Source: Norana najaformis
Lineage: Eukaryota > Annelida > Clitellata > Crassiclitellata > Hormogastridae
Direction: 5' to 3'
DNA length: 64,000 bases
Assembly: GCA_964023275.1 (NCBI GenBank)
Contig: OZ029915.1
Span: 21,852,775-21,916,774 of the forward strand
The position numbers and the translations under genes are program-made. The notes beneath the pieces were generated by a model. The model ran no database searches. It was not told the origin of the DNA and was given only the letters and a program-made list of their open reading frames with translations. Each line of letters begins with the position of its first letter. Within the stretch, counting starts at the first letter, position 1. Shown here one piece after another: positions 35,401-45,341 of the stretch.

Positions 35401-35575
35401 ACTTAACATGAACTTTCAAAAGGCTCTGCACACAACCTCTATAAAACTGATTACCACTGCCATCTTCTTTTAGTAAGTAAATAAGCAATTCACAGTTAAT
35501 CAATTGGCCATCTAAAATAGCTGATAAAACGTGCTTCCTTGCAATCCGCCATTGTTCACGAGTCACGCCAAACAT
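29417..35575 (-). CDS. Unrecognised multi-exon gene or captured exons inside the hAT
   Basis: Minus-strand exon candidates: 34,903-34,807 (KICQVKQRLHLIQKENETAC...), 34,399-34,287 (VQNERQSKLDSFYNDTGMTL...) and 29,561-29,417 (NLLSEGNKPVIKELKKLKDQ..., coiled-coil-like). They have AG acceptors and GT donors, and the two junctions agree in phase (0, then 2 to complete an Arg codon). A small frame with its own ATG at 35,575-35,399 (MFGVTREQWRIARKHVLSAI...) may be the first exon, but no phase-matched donor to the next exon was found. The 564-codon cargo gene and SINE/LINE debris lie in the large intron. No domain is recognised. It could be a second hAT-encoded protein or captured host exons. Confidence 0.4.
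29950..30190 (-). mobile_element. LINE (CR1/L2-like) reverse transcriptase fragment
   Basis: The minus-strand translation reads VTLEPQLTFSEHMETTCRTC followed by FYHLCQICTTDIR, the post-RT thumb typical of CR1/L2 LINEs. It is truncated on both sides. The flank at 30,995-31,030 (TTAATTGTAAGTAGTAAC, TCGCGCC) resembles the family 2 LINE 3' end. Confidence 0.65.
30600..30815 (+). mobile_element. Family 1 repeat (SINE-like) inside the hAT
   Basis: It shares with 13,425-13,640 the blocks CCACCATAGCTGTCTGACTG, CTTGGATCCTGACC, AATTTTGTTTTGACTGAGC and GGGCACTGTAAAAATCTTGA. It is more diverged than the 13.9 and 43.2 kb copies. Confidence 0.65.
31977..33668 (-). pseudogene. Cargo gene: unnamed repeated invertebrate family, likely RNase H-fold, 564 codons
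   Basis: One minus-strand frame runs 564 codons from the ATG at 33,668 and is interrupted by two stops in its middle. The N-terminal part is Cys/His-rich: FCYICGEVTF, then HICCATCTTQ, then DDCYFCLVPP, suggesting a zinc-binding module. A low-complexity acidic/Ser linker follows. The middle has WRLFVDSSTLSLKAVLLHNG and, later, LCGDLKVVAILMGLQ with CFLCEWDS, which looks like an RNase H-like core with Asp residues at strand positions. The C-terminal part has SDEHGERFHQDIATMEQRYQ and MLADYCWTLRRDAP, signatures that I recall from multi-copy unnamed genes in cnidarians, arthropods and molluscs. I know no assigned function. It may be another transposase nested in the hAT, or cargo. It has its own promoter. 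Confidence 0.7.
33780..33823 (-). promoter_or_regulatory. TATA box plus CRE-palindrome promoter of the cargo gene
   Basis: Read on the minus strand, TGACGTCA (33,801-33,808) sits in a perfect 10-bp inverted repeat CTGCTGACGT/ACGTCAGCAG with a 6-bp spacer (33,797-33,822). It is followed by ACTATATAAAG (33,783-33,793). The TATA box is about 115 bp upstream of the ATG at 33,668. CRE half-sites next to a TATA box are a classical polymerase II promoter layout. Confidence 0.7.
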
Positions 35576-35689
35576 AATATGGTGTAGGTTTTCTATTTCC
35601 GGTGCGCTACAAAGCCAATACTGCTACCAGCATTTGAATGGTACAGCCCAATCATTATCGCCCAATAATAATTAACGTAGGCGTAATGC

Positions 35690-35920
35690 ATGCAATATTG
35701 CTTTGTTATTATAATGTAAAAATAAAGTATTTTAAAAATGTATTTCAGCATTATAATTTAAAGTGCAAAATACTCAAAATAAGTATTTTAAGTAAAAGTA
35801 TTTCAATGTATTTCAAATACAAGTCCAAAATACTTGCATAGTATTTAAAATAGTATTTTAAATACTAGTATTTAAAATACTATTTTAAATAACTAGTATT
35901 TAAAATACTTCCCATAACTG
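35690..35920. repeat. hAT right terminal and subterminal repeats
   Basis: Dense ACTAGTATTTAAAATACT and TATTTTAAATACTAG motifs form nested palindromes just inside the right terminal repeat. They are more regular than the left subterminal region. Confidence 0.85.
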
Positions 35921-35928
35921 GTGACACC

Positions 35929-37000
35929 ATTCTGATGCTTTCTCTTCCAGTTTTTCAATGATGGCTTTGGCCACCATGGCCTGAAGCTCTTGCTTGACTT
36001 GGTCTTGTAGACTGAATGCTATCTGACGGGCTGCCGTTAGGGTGTATGGCTGTGCGTCTGGTTTGAGGTGGATCTTCATAGGTGAACCATTGGCTTTAGT
36101 GTGCAGTCCTCACTGAAGACATCTGAGAACTCAGTCACTATGCGTTGGTGGATGTTCTTTATAATATCTGGAGATGGATCTGTATCTACTGTCATGGTCA
36201 TCTTGCCTGCATCAGGTGTCTCTCTGGAAGTCACTGCCTGTACATTGTGAAAAGGAAATGAAATTATTCCTAGTTTCTCGCATGTGATGCCTGAGCATTG
36301 TTTGGTTACTTGATGAACATATATTTTGTCTGTTACTGTGGATGTACCTATGTTGAGTTCAGCTGTGAAGTATCCCAATGGTGCATCACGTTGTCCATTG
36401 TAGGCGGTGATGGTGACGTCTGCTGGTTGGAGGTCACTGCGATCAAGCCTCAGCTGCAACAGTAATTTCTCTGGTGTAATGTGTGTTGATGCAGTGCATG
36501 CAGTTGTCTGCTTGCTGACTGAGTTGTCTTAGTGCAACTAAGAAATGTTCAAAGGATTCCCTGGGTTGCTGGTGGCGGGTGAAGAAGTGGAAGCGATCAA
36601 CAGTGATGTTTTGCATCCCACGAATGAAGTTATGGACGGCTGTTTGAGCTTTTTCAACTGTGGGTTGACCGGGTACAATGGCCTCGATAGTGACTGATTC
36701 GTTGAAGATGGATTGAAAGTCCCGAGACATGTGTGTCCGGAGAGCCGCCAGCTGTGTTGGCTGGTCATACTGATCTACGCGTTTGATCAGGGCATAATCC
36801 TGCCACGACTTACGCCAGGTTGTGAATTCGGCCATAGTTGGGGTGCCAGACAATTGACTGGCACTGGATGGAATGTGGAGAGTAGGTGGTTGGGATATGG
36901 GAGGGGTCTGAGTGAGAAAACGGCTGACCTGATTGTTATATTGCCTGTAGTAGAAGAGTGAATCGTTCCTCTGTAGCACAGCGTTCTTCACAAAGTTCAT
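35929..37000 (-). pseudogene. gag- and protease-like remnants of the LTR fossil
   Basis: A gag-like frame (about 36,443-37,000) contains FTTWRKSWQDYALI and FFTRHQQPRESFEHFLVALR, typical of capsid regions of this retrotransposon group. A following part (about 36,076-36,459) contains a protease-like GYFTAELNIG stretch leading to FSDVFSEDCTLKPM, the usual entry to the RT region. It is broken. The 5' LTR follows at 37,235. Confidence 0.7.
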
Positions 37001-37234
37001 TCATCGTGTAATCGTGTCCGTTCGTTTGCATGTTGCTGCATGAGCTGTAGTAAGATGGACGTGGATTCATGAGACTCCGTTTGTTGGGCTGTGTCCACAG
37101 CCATCTGTTCCGTCTTTTTGCCGCTGCATCTCATTGTTTCGCTGGCGGCGATTTATGATGTTGTAAAGAATTCGTGAATACTGTCCAATTTCAGCTTATA
37201 CTCGCTATTTTTTTATAAACTATTGACTGCACCA

Positions 37235-37437
37235 TGTTATGTTCAAATAGAGCGTAAAATGAAAGTTATGATACTTTATTTTACATAGTTTAAGGAGTCA
37301 CGTGCATCACGGGCGACAGCTAGATTCACCATCAAAGTCCAGAAGGGACGTGAATAGGTTATCTGTCACTGGAGTGTACACTATATCAGAATGTCTGTGG
37401 GCATGGGATAGAGTATATATTGGCAGAGTCCCCATCA
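37235..37437 (-). repeat. 5' LTR of the Ty3/Gypsy-type fossil
   Basis: 203 bp, same ends as 24,105-24,307 (TGTTATGTTC...CCCCATCA on the plus strand). It differs from the partner at about 15 positions and has no gaps. Confidence 0.92.
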
Positions 37438-37539
37438 ATCACGAAATTCTGCAATGAGTAAAGTCAAATGAAACAATAGTCCTTCACTAGCAGAGTTGCC
37501 CAGTTTTGCATTTATTTACACAGGTATAAAATTAAAAGA

Positions 37540-38000
37540 ATAGTGTGGAGAGAGTCTGAACCAGTGAGGTGAAGCTCCCCACTTCCTTACAAATCACAGC
37601 CTGCTAACTACTAGACCACCATACAACTTTAGCCTTAAGTCAGTCCCTGTAGCACTAATTCATTAGGGGTGGCAGAGTAGTAAAGTGTTGATGTGCAAGA
37701 CTGCAAACCTATGAAAAACTCAGCTACAAAATATGTACATCACAGTTGCACTGAATGGAAGATCATGCAGCTAGGGAGAGCTGGCCCTCGTCGCACCGTT
37801 TCAGTAAAATATGTGTCCAAACTCTTCTTCAATCATGTCAGGTGTAGGAAAACACAAATAAAATCAGATTCGTCAGAACTCAACTGACCTTCTGGAATTT
37901 CAACTACACCAGAAGCACATTCGTCTAAGCGTTGGGAATTTGAACCCCCACACGTGGTACTTTGAGGAAGTTCTTTAGAAAGGGCCAAATAACTTCAAAT
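37540..38000. repeat. SINE debris
   Basis: A minus-strand tRNA-like head (GGTGGTCTAGTAGTTAGCAG, then CACTGGTTCAGACTC) lies at about 37,550-37,625. A plus-strand fragment with GGGAATTTGAACCCCCAC followed by TACTTTGAGGAAGTTCTTTA lies at about 37,935-37,985. Both are diverged relatives of the tRNA-derived SINEs at 3,488 and 22,208. Confidence 0.4.
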
Positions 38001-38599
38001 ACTTTTCTTAGAGGTGGCAAAATGGATATCACACAGAACAGTTTGTAGTACATGTCCTAGGTAGTCAATCAAAAGCAATTCTTCGTAGCTCTGCTGCCCA
38101 CAAAAGAAGCTCTGGTAACAATTTATAACAGTGTGCCCAAGGGGCTTCAATAAAACATTTCAGCTCTGGCAAACATGCAGTTATGCAGCTCAAAACCTTG
38201 AGCATGGTATCAGTCCATGAGTTCTAAGACGTAGGGCACATCTTATACTTACATTTGTTGATCAGTGCATTTATATTTTTCCATATGCTTTTGGACTAAG
38301 ACATATGATACTAGACTGAATGATGGTGGACTAATAGGGTAAATTGAAGGAGGAGGCCCAACAATGACAGGAATGGTGCCGCTGTAGGTTCTAACCTGCC
38401 CATAGGCAGAGAACTTGAAGAATAAGAAGAATGTGCGATTGGAGTGCGCTGGTCCTTAGCTTTTGCATTTAAGCAATAAATTTTTCTACGGCACTGCGTT
38501 TTCTTTCTGAAACTAGAAAATTCTCTGCTCATAGCTTCTATATCTGCTTCAGACTACTTGTTATACTCTAGGCTGGTATTCTGCATTTTTGTTTTGTGA

Positions 38600-39270
38600 A
38601 ATTTCTTTTATTTTGAATGTGCCTGCTACTGGCACATACACTGTAAGCTTTACTGACAGCCATCACATTTTTGTTACTGATCCAGCAGCTTGGCCAGAAC
38701 AGTTGAACGCAGACACTCGTGCATCAATTATTTGCAAGGTGCCAAAAGAAATTGAAGAAGACCTTACAGCAGATGCCAATAGACAGAAATTTTCTACAGC
38801 CTACTGCAAATGACATACATGTATGTTAAATGGAGAAATTGTTCACCGAAAATGGGTTCCATATTCAGCCACGAAGAACAGAATATTTTGTTTCTGTTGC
38901 AAATTTTTTGGCAACACTTTGTCTACTCTGGGATCCGACGGCATTTGTGACTGGAAAAATGCCAGTGTGTGACTGTATGAACATGAGAAATCAAAGGGAC
39001 ATATGACGTCTACTTTGGAATGGTATGAGCTGGAAAACCGGCTAACAAAACAATGCACAATTGACAAACAAATCCAGAAATTAATAAACAGTGAAAAGGC
39101 TCGTTGGCATAGTGTATTTCAACAGCTCATGGCCATTGTTCATTTTCTTGCTGAGCACAACATGGCTTTTTGCAGTTCAGTTGACAAACTACATCAGGCT
39201 AACAATTGAAACTTTTTGGGTCTTGTTGAATTGCTGGCAAAATTTGATCTGGTTATGCAGGCATTTCTAT
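38600..39270 (+). pseudogene. Truncated hAT transposase of the TTF-finger (ZMYM1-like) type
   Basis: One plus frame reads DPAAWPEQLNADTRASIICK, then NGEIVHRKWVPYSATKNRIF with CFCCKFFG, then GICDWKNAS and LYEHEKSKGHM, a canonical TTF zinc finger (Cys-x2-Cys, a Trp, then His-x5-His). ARWHSVFQQLMAIVHFLAEH and GNFLGLVELLAKFD-like sequence follow, the start of the transposase body seen in ZMYM1-like proteins. The frame has stops at 38,811-38,813, near 38,967 and at 39,207-39,209, and the catalytic part is missing. Confidence 0.85.
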
Positions 39271-39423
39271 GATACAACCCACGTTAGTGTCTATAAATTG
39301 ATAAACAAACTTTCAATTAGCATACCAGAATATTTTAATTATTAACATCTTTTTTGAGTTTTCAGATATTCAATTAAATGAATAAAACTGTAACTGTTGC
39401 TCTCATAGTAAAATTTTAGTATT

Positions 39424-39790
39424 TTGACTTTTGAGGCTGATTTACCTTTTGTAAAATTGTATTCAATAACCAATTTAATTTGGATTTCGCATTATTTTAA
39501 AATGTGTCAAAGTGCAATTGTTTGCATGGGTCTTGCTCTTCGCTTGCTGCATTGGGCCCTGCATACTTTAGGGCCGGGCCTGTTGCTACCTGCATATAAT
39601 TCTGCTCTGGAATATTTACTATACTTCTAACATTTGCAAACATACACTTTAAAACTATATCACTAACATTTGCAAACATACACTTTAAAACTATATCACC
39701 CACAGTTTCCTTACACTTTCTGTTCCCCCAACTGTTGCATCTTTTTTCGCAATTTTAATCTTTGTTTCTTTCTTCTTTTTTTGAACATTT
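39424..39790. other. Short stretch without a gene
   Basis: A 29-bp direct repeat CTAACATTTGCAAACATACACTTTAAAACTATATCAC occurs twice in tandem at about 39,628-39,700; otherwise nothing is recognised. Confidence 0.6.
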
Positions 39791-41780
39791 TTTATTGATC
39801 AAAAAAAATATATAACAGCGATAAGCACGATATACAGAATGATTTTAGGATACAAAAGGAAAGCCCAGAAGGGACCAAAGTCCCGCTTATTAGGGTCCCC
39901 TCTGTACCAAAAGCTATTGTTAGATGACGAATGATTAACAGCATCAGTAACTGGAAAAAAGCATAGTCAGAATCTAAACGAGTTGGAATACAAAAAAGAA
40001 AAACCAAACAGGAATAAACCTTAACTAGTGAAAAACTAAAAACAATTTTTTTTATTTATTTAGATTGTTAAGGTGCGCACGCATTGCTTTCTTAAACAAT
40101 ATCAAATTAGGTTCAGAACGAATATTGTGGGCGATAGTATTCCAAACAGAAGGACCAGCACATTTGATAGAAAACAGTCGAGTATTAGTACGGGCAAAAC
40201 TCGCATGAAAATCACCCCGAGATCTAGTAAGATGTGCATGGAGCTCAGATATACTGGAGAAGTAATCAATGAAAGCAGAGGGAAGTAGGTTATGAGCAAA
40301 ACGATACATAAATTCACTAATTTGCAGTTTATTAATCGCTCAATTTGTAAAATATTGTAGTCGTAAAAGAGTTTATTAGAAGAAGAATATGGCGAGTTTC
40401 CTGTGATGATGCAAATAGGTCTTTTTGAAGTACAATTAATCTCCTAAGCCGGGAATGGTAAGTTGATGCCCAAACAATATTACAGTATGCCAGGTATGGG
40501 TAAATAAATGAATAATACAGATTAATAAGAATATAACGAGGTAATAAATAACTGATACGAGATAATATTCCTATATTTTTAGCAATTTTAGTAGATATGT
40601 TCTTAATATGTTCTTTCCAGGTCAAGTGCTCATCAACATAAACACCAAGAAATTTAGAAGTTTTAACTTGCGAAAGAGTTATGTTATCGATAGAGACTAC
40701 TATATTCTGATTGAGAATTAATTTTTTATGAGAACGAAACAGGATATAGTTAGTTTTCGACAAATTAAGCGATAATTTATTAGCCTTAAACCAGTCAGCA
40801 ACAGCTGTAAGTTTGGTATTAACATGCTGTATCAATGAATCCAAAGATTTATGAGATAAAAATATTCATATCGTCAGCAAATAAAATAAAGTGCAGTGAA
40901 GATGATGAATTTGGAAGGTCATTGATGTAAAGTAAGAACAACAAGGGTCCCAGATTGGAACCCTGAGGAACACCACATCGACTTGTTCTTATCTGGGATA
41001 AAGTACTATTACACATAACCAGTTGTTGTCTATTACCGAGATAATTGGTAAACCAGCAAAGTGTAATATCACGTATACCATAATTTTCAAGTTTTCCCAA
41101 CAGAATTTGATGATCAACAGTATCAAACGCTTTAGCCAAGTCAAAAAAATGCCAATAGAAAATTCATTATGATCAATAGCATACGAAATTTTGTCATGCA
41201 TATTTAGTAATGACATTGATGTAGAATGACCGGATTGAAACCCAAGCTGTAGAGGGTACAGAATATTCATACTACAAACAATTATACAGTCTCTCATACA
41301 TCAGTTTTTCCAATACTTTAGGAAAAATGGTAAGATAGAAATTGGCCTGTAGTTAGTGACATCTTCGTTATTTCCTTGTTTGAATATAGGCACAACTTTA
41401 GCAATTTTTAAGGCAGATGGTACAATTCCTGTTGAAAACGAACAGTTAATGATCTCCGATAAGGGAACAGCTACAGAGCAAAATGCAGGATTAGCTATAC
41501 AAGGATCAATATCAGGACCTGTGCTATGCGTAATGTGAAATGACCGACTCGGGCTGATAATTTCCTCAGGGGAGGTCGGGCATATTGCAAAAGAGTTCGG
41601 GGGTGAGGGTTTAAGATATTCACGAAAAGAAGTTTTACTAATAGGAATCCTCGCTGCTAGAGTCCGACCAATGCTTGTGAAGTAATCATTAAATTTATCA
41701 GCCAGAGTTTCAGCCTCACAAACCCTAGTACCGTTTATTTTCAAACAATCAATTAGAGTACTTATGTCCCCAGCTTTTAC
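39790..41780 (-). mobile_element. 5'-truncated LINE with nearly complete reverse transcriptase
   Basis: Minus-strand blocks in order: GPDIDP and IAKVVPIFKQGNNEDVTNYR with PISILP (RT entry, about 41,330), LQLGFQSGHSTSMSLLNMHD (about 41,240), AKAFDTVDHQILLGKLENYG, GVPQGSNLGPLLFLLYINDL and FADDMNIFI (catalytic, about 40,870), then LSLNLSKTNYILF, KFLGVYVDEHLTWKEHI and a C-terminal CAGPSVWNTI tail at about 40,130. Three frameshifts are visible near 41,298, 41,140 and 40,850, each at a junction where the next block continues in another frame. The endonuclease is absent. It belongs to the CR1/Jockey group. The 3' UTR runs to about 39,790. Confidence 0.9.
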
Positions 41781-41802
41781 TATTGATCTGTTTCTGTGAC
41801 AA

Positions 41803-41803
41803 T

Positions 41804-41837
<34 letters not shown>

Positions 41838-42340
41838 TATTCTTTATTAACCAATAGCTAATGACACATCGGTTTACAAGTATTTAAGAACACAAGAAAA
41901 CTTAATATTCATACAACATCCTAATAATAAAACATTTACGCGTTAAAATGTCAGCAGGAGGAATAATACGATCATGGGTGTGGGGCGTAAGGAATAACTG
42001 AGGGTTTTAACTGGTGGAAGTAGCCATGGAGAACTCAATATTAGAATCTCTAATGGGGTCCAAGGAGTAGCTGATGTAAGACATGATTTGGGTTGTTCAA
42101 GATTGCTTTAAAGAGACGAGCATGGGCTATGCCACAGAGTTCATCGAACGTTGGGGAGTTCCCATGAAGATAACGGAGACGCACAAGTCTCCGCATCAAA
42201 GCATGGGGCCGAGCCCTAGCCTGTGCCCCAGCATAGCCCCACCACACGGGAGAGGCGTATAGAACTCTGGCCAGTGTTGTGGCTCGGACAACGTCGTAGA
42301 GCAGAGGGCCAGTTAGGCCATGTGATACAAGAATTCGTAT
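41803..42340 (-). mobile_element. Second LINE 3' fragment with (CTTA)n tail
   Basis: The minus-strand frame at 42,247-42,050 reads RLVRLRYLHGNSPTFDELCG, then ARLFKAILNNPNHVLHQLL. This is the C-terminal signature of a LINE clade common in marine invertebrates. Its 3' end carries an (AAGT)n/(CTTA)n microsatellite at 41,803-41,837 and directly abuts the truncated end of the neighbouring LINE. The RT core is missing. Confidence 0.85.
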
Positions 42341-42899
42341 GGCATAGGCTTATAAAGACTGACGCGCCTGATTATGAATCCGATCAATATTAACATCTTT
42401 GGCTTTGACTCTCTTGTTGTCTAAAGGCTTCGTTGATGGCTACAACATTATCTGAGAAATTTTATAGCACCTTTTTATAATGCTCAAGACATCATTCGAT
42501 GGTTGCCGCTAAGCAAAATCATTTTGCAAAAGGATTTCCAGGACGAATCTGAGCAAAAGTCAAGAAAGGAATCCGAGAAGACACGGAAACAGCTGACGGA
42601 GGAAATGAGTCCAAGAAGAGATGGGTTTGATATTGTGGAATAGTTCGTAAACAGTTTTCTTAAAAGACTCCATCACGTCGTCAATTTATATATTCAACTG
42701 CCAGATGACGCCAGATTGTTAAAATGACGTCATATAAGAGAGCATGTTGATATATCGTTTCTGAGATTCTATTGTTCTAAGCGTTGGGTGCTTTCAACAG
42801 AAATTCGTCCAAGTTATTTGAAAAGTTTGTGATTTTTTATTGTTTTGTAGGTATTAAGTTATATTATGAGGGTTTAAATTTTAACGCCGCTGACAGTAT

Positions 42900-43140
42900 T
42901 TTGTTTACGAAATTATTATCGTTGAAATGATTGGAAAAAGCAGGAGAGTGGGTTACGTTGAATAAGTTCCGCCATTTTAAGCGTAATTATGTACGAGACG
43001 TACTCCGTGCGGGCACTGCTTACTGCCCAAGTATACGTCAGGTTTATTCGTAACTAATATCCGATTTACGCAGCGCGTGCGATTTAAGCGTATCCGAGTA
43101 ATCTTTGTGCACTTGGAGTGGGGACGCTGAACCCATCTAA
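42900..43140 (+). promoter_or_regulatory. Possible CpG-rich promoter
   Basis: CpG dinucleotides are dense compared with the surroundings (GTACGAGACGTACTCCGTGC, ACGCAGCGCGTGCGATTTAA). GTTCCGCCATTTTAAG at about 42,967 resembles a YY1-type site found near transcription starts. It could serve the plus-strand gene beginning by 45.8 kb. No exon 1 was identified. Confidence 0.2.
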
Positions 43141-43154
43141 GCATTATGGTGAAA

Positions 43155-43335
43155 ACGTGGATCGTAATCGTAATTCCAAGATTTCTACAGCGCCCAACGA
43201 AAGCCGCGCCGCGGGGACCAGCTTATTCACAGGCGCTCAGTCAAAAAAAAATCGATAGGCAAAAGCTTCCGGTTCCGGGTCAGGATCCAAGAGTCAGGCA
43301 GAGAGACAGCGGCAGCTACGGTGTGTGATGTTTGG
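43155..43335 (-). mobile_element. Family 1 repeat (SINE-like), best-preserved copy
   Basis: Reverse-complement: TAGCTGCCGCTGTCTCTCTG, ACTCTTGGATCCTGACCCGG, TTTTGACTGAGCGCCTGTGA, GCTTTCGTTGGGCGCTGTAG, tail AATTACGATTACGATCC. It is inserted just downstream of the possible CpG-rich promoter. Confidence 0.75.
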
Positions 43336-43339
43336 GGTT

Positions 43340-45281
43340 GGAGAGCAGAGACAGATAAGAGGAAGAAGGGGTGTCAGGATAGGATCTGTGGAAGAGGAAT
43401 ATTTTCAGTTTTGAGTGAAAGGCCAAAACAGGAATTGCAAGGGGTGGAGCATTGGCGAGTTTGTATGATGGGTCAGAAAACTGTCGCAGTTCTGGGGGAG
43501 TTTATTCCAGAGTGGTGGGGATGCCAAGCGCAAGGCCAAAACAGGCCAATCCTGCGTTGACTGTCGTTAATACTGACCAATCCAGTGACGTAAAAATTAT
43601 TGCTTCATTATATCTACCAATAGTGACGGAACACTAGTGCTTTTTTGCTTACTTTACGTTTAAGTGCAGTTAAAGGAAACCATAATTTTTACTATTTCCA
43701 TTTATGAGAATTGGATGAGAGTTTATTTTCACCAACAAGCTATGCATCATAGAAGTTCTGATATGACCTGATGTACTGAAACCTAGCAACGGATACAAAT
43801 ACGTTTCCGTTTTCCATTTTCTGTATTTTAGTATGGCCATATAGCAAAATGTTAATGAATTTTTCAGTTTCAAATGGGGTTAACCTTTGAAATGTTCATG
43901 AATTAACAGGAATTGGACTGATCATTAAGGCATTAAGGCAAATACAAATTCTACCAAACACAGCAAATTAAACAGAATTATTTGATACAGGTACATTTTT
44001 GCCAAAATCTGCAACATTGCCAGCAGGGCTATATAGGTCCATATGGAACCAGTATACAGCCCATATGGGTCTCACCATGGGCATGCTGACAGGGACGCTT
44101 GTCACATAGAGATATAGTTTTTAAAAAATTGGGAAAGTGCAGCAGATTCAAAAACAGACGGGGAAGAAGTTGATGTGATTTTCGGACAAGAATTACAGTA
44201 AACCAGTGAACAAAATCAACATTTAAACATGGTGGCCTTAGAATTAATGGGCCACTTTTCATTCAAATGAAGTTCAAAAGACTGTTGGTCCTTCAAGCTG
44301 AAATGAAATGGATAAATTCTCTATCTGTTGGTGACCTTGTTTCCCTTAAAGACTGCACCCAAACTAAAAAACTTGACGACCTAGAAGAGGAGGGCTTCTA
44401 CCTGTATTCTGTACTGCTTTGTTTCTTCACGCTGTGTTACTGTTGGGCTGGTGTCCCTTGTCATGTCTGATTCTCAAGTCCACCACATCTTTTTTATTCC
44501 TGCTTATTCCTCTATTCCTGCTTGCACCTGCCTTGGGTTTTGGTAGGCCAACCTGATTTCCTGCCAACTTGATTCTGCCTGCCTTATTCCTTTCCATGTC
44601 ACTGTATTCCCTTGTCTGTACCATGTCTAATTAGTCTGCCCTCTATTTGACTTCCATAAGATGTTTGTCTACCTCCTTTGCATTTCTGAGTCAGTGTAAC
44701 TTAGGGGATATGCATGGCTAGTTAAACACTGCAGGCCCTTAATTTACATTTATCCAGCCAGATTTAGATTTGGCATTAGTGTCAAATATCATCCAATAAG
44801 TAAAATGTGCAGTGGATATAGGTCATCTCTCAGCCTGTTCTGGAGTCTGAGATAAGTTATCTTAATCTGGCACCAGCTCGGAAGGGAAGGGCTGAGCAAA
44901 TCCTGTTCCTTCCTCATGGTGCTCTTGTTTGTGAATGGTTGTCACTGACTTAGTAGGCATCAGTAATTTTCCAAGAATGAATGATTGGAAAGCTTAATGA
45001 AAATTTATTATGTTAAAACTATCAGTACTATTTCTGTAAATAATGTACTTATGAGTACTTATTGGGAAGTTTCATGTAAGCTTTCTTTAGATTAGAGATG
45101 CCAAATGTCATGAAGTAAGCGATTCTGTAAAACACGGCTACCTTTGGGTAAGATGATCTTGTGGCCTGTCGGCGTATTAGATATGCTCAGCTAATTTGCA
45201 GGCTGAATATTTTGTTGTTTTTATTAATTTGCATTACAGTGATGTATTGAATTTTAAGTTTTGTGTATTTTTCGTACTCAG
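43340..45281. other. Stretch upstream of the hnRNP G-like exons without a recognised exon
   Basis: I looked for RRM motifs (RNP1 such as GFAFV, RNP2 such as LFIGGL) in all plus frames and saw none. A 67-codon plus frame at 44,267 (KRLLVLQAEMKWINSLSVGD...) has no recognised domain. Confidence 0.5.
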
Positions 45282-45341
45282 GTGTTGATGACCTGTCTGT
45301 TAACTTGTTGAAACATACCAGATTTGCTGGCAATGGACAAG
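45282..45341 (+). CDS. Candidate 60-bp upstream exon of the hnRNP G-like gene
   Basis: TTTTTCGTACTCAG precedes it and GTAAAG follows. One frame is open: VDDLSVNLLKHTRFAGNGQ plus one base. That phase joins to an alternative exon start at 45,689 (after AATTCCAG), which stays in frame through to the supported exon at 45,766. It does not fit the 45,766 start directly. The sequence is not recognised. Confidence 0.25.

Larger units (their letters stand above)
26096..35920 (-). mobile_element. Large hAT DNA transposon (9,825 bp) with cargo, inserted into the LTR fossil
   Basis: A perfect 8-bp target duplication GTGACACC lies at 26,088-26,095 and 35,921-35,928, which defines the ends exactly. The termini are inverted: left GAGTGATGGGGAAAATAC, right (reverse complement) CAGTTATGGGAAGTATTT, close to the hAT form CAGTGNTGGG. 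Long subterminal regions of TATTTTAAATACT/AAGTATTT motifs follow on both sides. Inside, on the minus strand, are a BED-finger transposase (26,372-29,350), a chain of unrecognised exons (29,417-34,903, perhaps to 35,575) and a 564-codon gene of an unnamed family (31,977-33,668). LINE and SINE debris (28,560, 29,950, 30,600) shows later insertions. Typical autonomous hATs are 2.5-5 kb, so this one is unusually large. Confidence 0.93.
24105..37437 (-). mobile_element. Ty3/Gypsy-type LTR retrotransposon fossil, split by a 9.8-kb hAT insertion
   Basis: Two 203-bp LTRs bound the element. Flanking bases are GTCAC and ATCAC, a near-perfect 5-bp duplication. Just inside the 5' LTR a TGGTGCAGTC primer-binding-like site is visible, and an AAAAATGGGG purine tract lies before the 3' LTR. 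A gag-like part and a protease-like part lie at about 36,076-37,000. Reverse transcriptase and RNase H-like remnants lie at about 24,900-26,087. Without the hAT it would be about 3.5 kb, short for the group, and I do not see an integrase core. It is broken, with several breaks. The LTRs differ at about 15 of 203 positions (about 7%), mostly transitions, so it is moderately old. Confidence 0.9.
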
